NCBI RefSeq assembly: GCF_024611995.1
Contig: NZ_CP102509.1
Coordinates: 124,001 to 188,000 of the forward strand
Direction: 5' to 3'
Source: Streptomyces sp. NBC_00162
GTDB taxonomy: Bacteria; Actinomycetota; Actinomycetes; Streptomycetales; Streptomycetaceae
Length of the DNA: 64,000 bases
Shown here: positions 55,210 through 62,068 of the stretch, in pieces
Layout: each line of letters starts with the position of its first letter
Numbering within the stretch: the first letter of the stretch is position 1
Program-made: the position numbers and the translations under genes
The notes under the pieces: model-generated
Seen by the model: only the letters and a program-made list of their open reading frames with translations
Database searches by the model: none
What the model was told of the DNA's origin: nothing

Positions 55210-56412
55210 TCAAGCCGTGACTGTGGTGGGTGGCTGGTAGAAGGTGCCGTCACGGAGCATGGCGAAGAGGACGTCGATGCGGCGGCGGGCGAGGCAGACG
55301 AGGGCTGCGACGTGGTGTTTTCCCTCTCGTCGTTTCCTGTCGTAGTAGGCGCGTGAGTCCGGCTGTGAGAGGGAGGCGAATGCGGCGAGGTAGAAGGCGC
55401 GCTTGAGCTGCCGGTTGCCTCGCCTGGACGGGTGTTCACTGCGGATGGACGAGCCGGATCTGCGGGTGGCGGGCGCGAGGCCTGCGTAGGCGGCCAGGTG
55501 CCCGGCGGTGGAGAAGCCGCTGCCGTCACCGACGTCGACGAGGATGCGGGCCGCGGTCCTGACCCCGATGCCGGGCATCGAGATCAGGACCTGGGAAAGA
55601 GGGTGGGCCTCCAGCAGTTCCTCGATCCTGCTGGCCAGGAGCTTGCGCTGGTCGAGTACTGCGGCCAGCGAGCCGGCGAGGCTGGGAATGATCAAGGATG
55701 CGGCCTCGGTGCCGGGAACGATGACGGTCTGCTCGTCCAGTGCGGTGAAGATGTCCTCAACGAGACGTTCGGCCATGCGCGGTGCTTTGGGCCGCAGCAT
55801 CGTTGTCAGGCGCCGCCTGCCGGCCTTCCTCAACTGAGAGGGCGATCCGTAACGTTCCAGCAGGATCAGGACCGCCGGATGATCCAGACGAGGGCCCAGG
55901 ACCCGCTCGAGCGAGGGATGGATCTGGGTGAGGAGGCCGCGCATGCGGTTCTTGACCCGGGTCACCTCGCCGGCGAGGTCGTCGTCGAAACCAATGATCA
56001 TGTTCAGCTCGGCGACCGTTTCGTCATCCGGAGCCAGGTCGCGCAGGGTGTGCGGCATCGTCCGGGCGGCATCCGCGATGATCGCCGCGTCACGAGCGTC
56101 GGTCTTCGACTCACCTGGATACAGATCGGCGATCCGCCGCATCGTCAGCCCTGGAAGGTAGGCCACGCGGCAGCCCGCGTCGCGGGCAACGGCCAGCGGC
56201 AGAGCCCCGATCGAGGCCGGCTGGTCCACTACGACCAGCACGGTTCCGTGCCTGGCCTGCAGTTTCGTAAACAGCTCCCGCAACCGCGGTTCACTGTTCG
56301 GCAGCGGTTTGTCGAACACTCTCTTGCCCGCCGGGGTGATGGCCGTGCCGTGATGCTCACCCTTGCCGACGTCCAGGCCGAGGTAGACATCGATCTCGCC
56401 CTCGTGGTGCAT
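55210..56412 (-). CDS. IS110-family transposase 1 (DEDD)
   Basis: 400 residues from ATG 56412. The N-terminal RuvC-like DEDD domain (VYLGLDVGKGEHHGTAITPA, TVLVVVDQPASIGALPLAVA, SKTDARDAAIIADAARTMPH) is followed by a coiled linker and the C-terminal Tnp2 domain with its Ser-containing SMPGIGVRTAARILVDVGDG and HLAAYAGLAPATRRSGSS. It appears intact. IS110 enzymes are guided by a structured bridge RNA from the element's own non-coding end. Confidence 0.88.
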   Translation of the reverse strand: MHHEGEIDVYLGLDVGKGEHHGTAITPAGKRVFDKPLPNSEPRLRELFTKLQARHGTVLVVVDQPASIGALPLAVARDAGCRVAYLPGLTMRRIADLYPGESKTDARDAAIIADAARTMPHTLRDLAPDDETVAELNMIIGFDDDLAGEVTRVKNRMRGLLTQIHPSLERVLGPRLDHPAVLILLERYGSPSQLRKAGRRRLTTMLRPKAPRMAERLVEDIFTALDEQTVIVPGTEAASLIIPSLAGSLAAVLDQRKLLASRIEELLEAHPLSQVLISMPGIGVRTAARILVDVGDGSGFSTAGHLAAYAGLAPATRRSGSSIRSEHPSRRGNRQLKRAFYLAAFASLSQPDSRAYYDRKRREGKHHVAALVCLARRRIDVLFAMLRDGTFYQPPTTVTA

Positions 56413-56918
56413 AACCCCTCCCCAGCAGACCCTTCCCAGCCTCCGCTGCGGCATCAGCGTGCCGGCATCCACGTTACGAAGGCCTGCTTCACCTCGACGA
56501 GCAAGGTGAGCGGTCATGCCCCTGATCAGCGGTCTGCCAATGCCTCCCGGCCCGGTGACACCACTTTTTCGACCATGATCGACAAGGGGCTCAAGTCATA
56601 CCGGACCCGGAGACCGGGAACCCCATTGCGGGGCCACGAAGAAGGTAACTGTGATAGTCGACCTGCGGCCCGGGTTGGGTTGCTGCCAGGCTGGCGTTGG
56701 CGTTCCGGCATGACCCAGAACGGTAACTGGCGGCTCGTCAGAGCTTGCCGTGCCCCCGAGATGTCTGCCGGACGTCGACGTCGGCCTGGCCCACCCCGTT
56801 GGCCTGATCAGCAGCTTGTCCGCCATCTCGACGTGACTCATCACAGTTCTGCCACGCGGTGACTCCACCCAGGCCGGCGTCGACCACGGTCGTCCAGCCC
56901 TCGAAGGAGAACAACCGC
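56413..56918. ncRNA. Back-to-back IS110 left ends: candidate bridge RNA regions
   Basis: This 506-bp gap lies between two divergent IS110 transposase genes. In this family the non-coding end upstream of the gene encodes the bridge RNA that pairs with target and donor DNA. Two such RNAs, one per strand, are therefore expected. I see no ORF here. Exact ends and folds were not determined. Confidence 0.5.
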
Positions 56919-58004
56919 GTGACCATGCTCGCAGAACACGTCGACGGCGTCATCGGCGTCGATACTCACCGAGACACTCTTGCCGCCGCGGCCGTCAGCC
57001 CCATCGGCGCCGTCCTGGCCAGCACCGATTCGCCGGCCAACGCCCGGGGTTACCAGCTGCTGCTGGACTTCGCCCACCAGCACGTTCCCGGCCGCCGCTG
57101 CTGGGCTCTGGAAGGGACAGGCTCATACGGCGCCGGACTTGCCGCCTTCCTGGACGCGGCTGGCGAAAGCGTCGTCGAGGTGTGCCGGCCCAAGCGTCCA
57201 GTCATCCGGGGCGGACGCAAGACCGACATGCTTGACGCCGTCCGCGCAGCCAGGGAGGCTCTGGCCACCGAACACCTCATCCACCCACGACGCCGCGGTG
57301 AACGCGAGGCGCTTCGCGTCCTTCTCACCACCCGCCAGAGCGCCGTCCTCGCCAGCACGGCTGCGATCAACCTGCTCAAGGCTCTGATCATCTCGGCGCC
57401 CGACGAGCTCCGCGTCGAACTCCGAGGCTTGAAAAGCAAGGACCAGGTAGCTCACTGCGCGAAGCTCCGGGACCGGCCGACCCAGAGCATCGAACACCGT
57501 ATGACCGTTCGTGCACTGCGAAGTGCCGGTCAGCGGATCGAAGCCCTGCGTTCTGAAGCGAAGGAACTCGAGCTGGAACTCCTCGCGCTCGTTCGCACCG
57601 TCGCTCCCGAACTGCTCGCGCTGCAGGGCATCGGGCCCATCAGTGCCGCTCAGATCTTGATCAGCTGGTCGCACGCCGGGCGCTTCCGGTCAGAGGCAGC
57701 GTTCGCGGCCTTCGCAGGCGTCGCTCCAATCCCCGCTTCGTCAGGCCTGACCAACCGGCACAGGATCAACCGCAGCGGAGACCGACAGCTCAACCGGGCC
57801 CTCCATACGATCACCTTGATCCGCATCCGTCTCGATCCGATCACCCGTGCCTACGTTGCCCGCCGAATCAGCGAGGGGAAGACCGCGAGGGACGCCCAAC
57901 GCTGCCTCAAGCGCGCCATCTGCCGACAGCTCTTCAAGCTCCTCGAACGCGGAGACCAGCGCACACGGCGAATCACCGCTGATGATCTCCCTCAAGCAGC
58001 TTGA
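56919..58004 (+). CDS. IS110-family transposase 2 (DEDD)
   Basis: 361 residues from GTG 56919 (ATG 56925 next). DGVIGVDTHRDTLAAAAVSP, CWALEGTGSYGAGLAAFLDA, RKTDMLDAVRAAREALATEH form the DEDD domain. LLALQGIGPISAAQILISWS, FAAFAGVAPIPASSGLTNRH and RSGDRQLNRALHTITLIRI form the C-terminal Ser domain. It is only distantly related to the IS110 enzyme beside it, so two separate insertions are likely. Confidence 0.88.
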   Translation: MTMLAEHVDGVIGVDTHRDTLAAAAVSPIGAVLASTDSPANARGYQLLLDFAHQHVPGRRCWALEGTGSYGAGLAAFLDAAGESVVEVCRPKRPVIRGGRKTDMLDAVRAAREALATEHLIHPRRRGEREALRVLLTTRQSAVLASTAAINLLKALIISAPDELRVELRGLKSKDQVAHCAKLRDRPTQSIEHRMTVRALRSAGQRIEALRSEAKELELELLALVRTVAPELLALQGIGPISAAQILISWSHAGRFRSEAAFAAFAGVAPIPASSGLTNRHRINRSGDRQLNRALHTITLIRIRLDPITRAYVARRISEGKTARDAQRCLKRAICRQLFKLLERGDQRTRRITADDLPQAA

Positions 58005-58024
58005 CTTGATATAGCAGCCTCGGG

Positions 58025-58489
58025 GGCGAACTCACAGGTCCGAGTCCCGTGGACCGGGGCAAGTCAGGTTCCAAGATGCACGTCCTGTCGGACGCGGATG
58101 GACTGCCCCTACGCGTCGGACTCTCCGCGGCGAACACCCACGACAGCCTCGGGCTGAAGCCGATGCTGTCTCATTTCCACATGGGACACGAATCCCACGC
58201 AGCCGATTCCAAGCCGACACGACTCCACGCGGACAAGGCCTACGACATCCCCCACCTGCGGCGATGGCTCTGGGGCAAGCGGATCGGGGTCCGCATCGCC
58301 CGCAAGGGCATCGAGTCCAGCGAACGATTGGGTCGCCGCCGGTGGGTGATCGAGCGGACGATGTCCTGGCTTACCGGCTACCGCCGGCTCAACCACCGCT
58401 ATGAGCGGAACCCCGGCAACTACCTGGCCTTTCTCGGCCTGGCCGCAGCCATCTGCTGCTACAAACGCTTCCTCAACCTCACCATGTAG
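58025..58489 (+). pseudogene. IS5-family transposase, 3' half
   Basis: Continuation of the gene cut at 55192: GLPLRVGLSAANTHDSLGLK, LHADKAYDIPHLRRWLWGKR (second Asp), RRWVIERTMSWLTGYRRLNH (Glu), CCYKRFLNLTM. Joining the two halves at the A/G run would restore a full transposase. Confidence 0.8.
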
Positions 58490-58500
58490 GACACGGTCTT

Positions 58501-59388
58501 AGAGGTCCTAACAAAGGCGTTGGACGTGGCGGTGGGTGATGAGGCAGGTGGCGAGGCCGAGGAAGGCCTCGTGGATGTCGTCGCGTCGTTCCCACCGGAT
58601 TCGTAGCCGGCGGAAGCCGTGGAGCCAAGCGATGGTCCGTTCCACGACCCACCGGTAGACGCCGAGGCCGGAGCCGTGCGGGACACCTCGGCGGGCGATC
58701 ACCGGTTTGACGCCCAGCGCCCAGACGAGACGGCGGTATTTGTCGTGGTCGTAGCCGCGGTCACCGAGCAGGGTGTCGGGTCGGTTGCGTGGCCGTCCGA
58801 CCAGGCCGGCGACCGATGGGATCTTCTTCAGCAGGGGTATCAGCTGGGTGACGTCGTTGCGGTTCCCGCCGGTCAGCGAGACGGCGAGCGGGATGCCCTG
58901 GCCGTCGACGATGAGGTGGTGCTTGCTGCCCGGACGTGCGCGGTCGACCGGGCTGGGCCCGCTTTTGGGCCCCGTCGAGCGGCCCGGACGTGGGAGGAGT
59001 CGATCACCGCCCTCGACCAGTCCAGCTTCTTCGCGATCCGCAGCTTCTTCAGCAGCACCAGGTGCAGTTGGTCCCAGACGCCGGCGTCGTTCCATGCGGC
59101 CAGGCGCCGCCAGCAGGTCATGCCTGATCCGAAGCCCAGCTCCTGCGGCAGGTACTCCCACTGGATCCCGGTATGCAGTACGAACAGGATCCCGCAGAGG
59201 GCCTGCCGGTCCGGCACCCGAGGGCGTCCCTCCACCTGTTTCGGCGCCGGCGCAGGCAGCAACGGCTCGATGAGCGACCACAGTTCATCCGACACGATCC
59301 ATGGCCGCGACTGACGTTTCCCCACGGCCAGACCAACGACCATCCGAACCGAAAGTCACATGATCAACAGCTTCTGTTAGGGCCTCTT
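58501..59388 (-). mobile_element. IS5-family insertion sequence
   Basis: Ends GAGGTCCTAACA (58502) and TGTTAGGGCCTC (59375) are inverted repeats with one mismatch. It abuts the split element on the left and another IS on the right. Confidence 0.75.
58508..59343 (-). CDS. IS5-family transposase, two frames
   Basis: Frame A from 59343: RPWIVSDELWSLIEPLLPAP, WEYLPQELGFGSGMTCWRRL, DWSRAVIDSSHVRAARRGPK. Frame B: SKHHLIVDGQGIPLAVSLTG, LLGDRGYDHDKYRRLVWALG, GVYRWVVERTIAWLHGFRRL to HRHVQRLC. A programmed frameshift near 58970 joins them. All catalytic residues are visible. Confidence 0.8.
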
Positions 59389-59456
59389 AGAACTCCTAAC
59401 GAAATGATCTTCGAGGTGGTTGGATCACTCCAGGAGCGCTGATCCGGGGGTGTGGG

Positions 59457-60276
59457 GTGGCTCGGCCGAAACCGTGGGAAGTCGATGACGAGTTCTGGGC
59501 GGTGATCGAGCCGCTGCTGCCCAAGGTGGAGCGTCGGCCTCGGCATCCGGGTCGCAAGCGGCATCCGGACCGGCTGGTGTTCCAAGGCATCCTGCTCGTG
59601 CTGCACACGGGGATCGCCTGGGAACACCTGCCGCAGGAACTCGGCTTCGGCTCGGGCATGACGTGCTGGCGCCGCCTGGCCGAGTGGACCGAGGCCGGCG
59701 TGTGGCCCCGGCTCCACGAGGAACTCTTGGCCAAGCTGCGCGGGGCGAACGCCCTGGACTTCTCCCTGGCTGCGGTCGACGGCTCCCACATCCGAGCGTT
59801 AAAGGGGGTCCAAGACCGGACGAAGCCCAGTTGACCGGGGCAGAACGGGTAGCAAGCACCACCTGATCACCGATGCCACCGGCATCCCGCTTGCCGTCAC
59901 CCTGACCGGCGGCAACCGCAACGACGTCACCCAGCTGATCCCACTCCTCCAGGCCGTGCCACCCGTGCGGGGCAAGCGCGGCAGGCCCCGGCGCCGCCCC
60001 GACGTCGTGCTCGGCGATCGTGGCTACGACCACGACAAGTACCGCCGCCTGGTCTGGGGCCTCGGAGTAAAACCACGGATCGCCCGCCGCGGCACCGAAC
60101 ACGGCTCCGGACTCGGCACCCAACGCTGGGTTGTTGAACGTGCCTTCGCCCACCTGCACTGGTTCCGCCGCCTGCGGATCCGCTGGGAGATCCGGGACGA
60201 CATCCACGAAGCCTTCCTCAGCCTCGCCTGCAGTCTCATCTGCTGGCGCAGGTTGAAGGCACTGCTGCTGTCCTAG
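59457..60276 (+). CDS. IS5-family transposase, two frames
   Basis: Frame A (59457-59834): PWEVDDEFWAVIEPLLPKVE, HTGIAWEHLPQELGFGSGMT, DFSLAAVDGSHIRALKG. Frame B, entered near 59805: KTGRSPVDRGRTGSKHHLIT, VVLGDRGYDHDKYRRLVWGL, LGTQRWVVERAFAHLHWFRR to LKALLLS. The fold and catalytic residues match the neighbour at 58508, but sequences differ enough to be separate families. Confidence 0.8.
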
Positions 60277-60608
60277 CTCTCGGTGTCCGGGGCACCCCGA
60301 AAACCACGGTCCTCGATGACTGCGAAGGCTTGCTCAGCGCTGGCAGTCCACACATCGATCCGAGCATGGGACGACCTGATGGCGTTGATCAGCTCCTCCA
60401 CCACGTCAAACTTCCGCTGGTGGACGTTCAGCCTTAGATCCTGCATCGACACCTCGCTGTACGGCATGCTCAGTTGCCACCAGAACCGCATGAGGTAACG
60501 ACACTCCTGTGGATCACGGTCATCTGCCAGGCGATCATGAATGACCGCCCGGACTCGCCGTCTCTGTTCGTCGTCACGAAAGCCGTTGCTGAGGTCAGTC
60601 AGGGTCAC
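60273..60608 (-). CDS. Hypothetical protein, possible IS passenger (111 residues)
   Basis: GTG 60608. It reads RRVRAVIHDRLADDRDPQEC, RYLMRFWWQLSMPYSEVSMQ, HQRKFDVVEELINAIRSSHA, DVWTASAEQAFAVIEDRGFR. It looks like a genuine alpha/beta protein and converges on the transposase (ends overlap by 4 bases). No family recognised. Confidence 0.55.
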   Translation of the reverse strand: MTLTDLSNGFRDDEQRRRVRAVIHDRLADDRDPQECRYLMRFWWQLSMPYSEVSMQDLRLNVHQRKFDVVEELINAIRSSHARIDVWTASAEQAFAVIEDRGFRGAPDTES

Positions 60609-60691
60609 GCCCGGACACTAGCAACCACGTGCACCACCCATCACAGGGGCCGTGAAGACGCCGAGCGAGTCATTCTGTTAGGACCTCTTAG

Positions 60692-60926
60692 ACCTTTGAG
60701 GTTTGATCGGTCTCGTTCGATGAGGCCAGTTCTGCAGATGACCCCGTGCGCCGACGGGCGTTCCTGGACCTGGATCCCGTCGACGACGATGCCCTCGGCC
60801 TCAGGCCACACCAGATCCCACAACCCGCGCTGTGACCCAGAGCCCCGTACGTGCACGACACCCGTCGCCACAGCCCACTGAGCGCCGCAGCGATCTGACC
60901 AGGCCGACTTCGAGCGCAGCGTATTT
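60692..60926 (-). other. Possible gene remnant beside the IS
   Basis: The minus strand reads WAVATGVVHVRGSGSQRGLW, DLVWPEAEGIVVDGIQVQER, PSAHGVICRTGLIERDRSNL up to the IS end. It may be the tail of a gene cut by the IS. Weak. Confidence 0.3.
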
Positions 60927-61202
60927 CTACGGATCAGTAGCCCTACAGAAGGGTGTCCACGCGAGCGGTCCGGTGAGGTCGACGTCCGACTCGTACTGGG
61001 CCGGTCGCCGATCGTGTCCCAGTCCAGGCGGGTACCGAGCCGGGCTGCGCCATCCGCACGCGCACACCGCCCGGACGTCCTCGGCGCGAGGGCGGCCGCG
61101 CTGGCCGTGGTAGACCGACCAGTGCGTGGTCGACGGGCTGCCGACGGGCGGTCCGGCATCGGCAGCCAGCGGCGCCGAGCAGTTCCAGGCCCGCACGTTC
61201 AT
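60927..61202 (-). CDS. Truncated paralogue of the CxC protein at 61561
   Basis: From ATG 61202: HWSVYHGQRGRPRAEDVRAV, CACGWRSPARYPPGLGHDRR, QYESDVDLTGPLAW then an early stop. It aligns with GRPRAAVLRGSCSCGWRG.. YEADVDVSGPVADYGAHL of the gene at 61561, whose helical C-terminal half is missing here. Confidence 0.5.
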   Translation of the reverse strand: MNVRAWNCSAPLAADAGPPVGSPSTTHWSVYHGQRGRPRAEDVRAVCACGWRSPARYPPGLGHDRRPAQYESDVDLTGPLAWTPFCRATDP

Positions 61203-61560
61203 GCTCGCCCCTTCCGCCGCGGTCCCGTCTCTCGAGGAGCTCAGGGCTGGCAGCGGGGCTCAGCTGCTATACGGTGCCGATTCCCAGGGCCAGGCGCCTA
61301 CGACACCGCGGAAGGTGGTCGGCCCGGCGGCCTCGTACGGCCTCAAGGCGACGACCCCGGCCGCCGTTGCCTCCGGGCGGCAGGCCGTGGCGGCATCTGC
61401 ATCGTCACCCTGAAGCTTCAGTTCTCGTGAACACTGCGACGCACTCCCTGGCCGAGTGCGCCTCCCCAACCGACGTCGAATTGCTGCTCCTTCTCGTGGA
61501 CAGAGCCAGCCTGAGCTAGAGCGACTCCGAGGTGCCAGCCGGGATGGGATGGGTGGGAGG
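61203..61560. other. Gene-free stretch
   Basis: Open frames here do not look like protein. Confidence 0.4.
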
Positions 61561-61968
61561 TCAGGGCTGGAGGTAGCTGCTGACGTAGCTGCGGGCCGCG
61601 GCCTCGCTTGTGCCAAGCGCGGCCGCCACCTGCTCGATCGGTACATCCCCGGCGACGACCTCGCCTGCCGCGTCCTGGCCGACCTGGGCGATGACGTAGC
61701 GCAGGTCGGCCAAAGCCTTCAACGCGACCAGCGGCTCCTCGGCGGCCAGGCCGTCAAGCCGGCGGACGAGTTCGGTCAGGAGCTCCGTGAGCTCCGCAGG
61801 GAGTTGGACGGCCGCGTCCCGGATCACCGACAGATGCGCGCCGTAGTCCGCGACCGGCCCGGACACGTCGACGTCCGCCTCGTATAGCGGCTTGTCCCTC
61901 GCGAGCATGGCCCAGTCGAGCGGGTACTCGGCCATCCCCCGCCAGCCACACGAGCAACTCCCCCGCAA
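61561..61968 (-). CDS. CxCGW-motif protein with C-terminal HTH-like helix pair
   Basis: At least 135 residues. TTG 61968 is the only in-frame candidate start, though similarity (WTEPGLGRPRAAVLRG) extends ~30 codons upstream in the same frame, up to the NACHT gene's stop. It has CSCGWRGMAEYPLDW, YEADVDVSGPVADYGAHLSV, helical LTELLTELVRRLDGLAAEEP and a sigma-region-4-like end (PIEQVAAALGTSEAAARSYV). It directly follows the NACHT gene, so the two may be an operon. Function unknown. Confidence 0.55.
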   Translation of the reverse strand: MRGSCSCGWRGMAEYPLDWAMLARDKPLYEADVDVSGPVADYGAHLSVIRDAAVQLPAELTELLTELVRRLDGLAAEEPLVALKALADLRYVIAQVGQDAAGEVVAGDVPIEQVAAALGTSEAAARSYVSSYLQP

Positions 61969-62068
61969 GACTGCGGCCCGGGGCCGGCCGAGGCCTGGCT
62001 CCGTCCAGAGCCGTAAAGCCGACCAGCCTTTGCTGTTCTCCCCACCCGAACCGAACCGATCTTCCGGA

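Larger units (their letters stand above)
54804..58500 (+). mobile_element. IS5-family element split by two IS110 elements
   Basis: Outer ends AAGACCGTGTCCTACATG (54804-54821) and CATGTAGGACACGGTCTT (58483-58500) are perfect inverted repeats. The transposase begins at 54827 and is cut after SAHVRAKK near 55192. It resumes near 58025 as GELTGPSPVDRGKSGSKMHV. The 2.83 kb between holds two IS110 elements. Confidence 0.82.
59389..60691 (+). mobile_element. IS5-family element with an extra gene inside its ends
   Basis: The left end TTAGAACTCCTAACGAAATG (59390) has its counterpart only at 60670-60691 (CATTCTGTTAGGACCTCTTA), 400 bp beyond the transposase stop. The extra DNA holds a reverse-strand 111-codon gene. 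Element size would be ~1.3 kb instead of ~0.9 kb. Confidence 0.6.

Noticed and set aside
55432..56862. 476-codon plus-strand frame through the first IS110 element
   Set aside because: Antisense to an IS110 transposase with conserved motifs.
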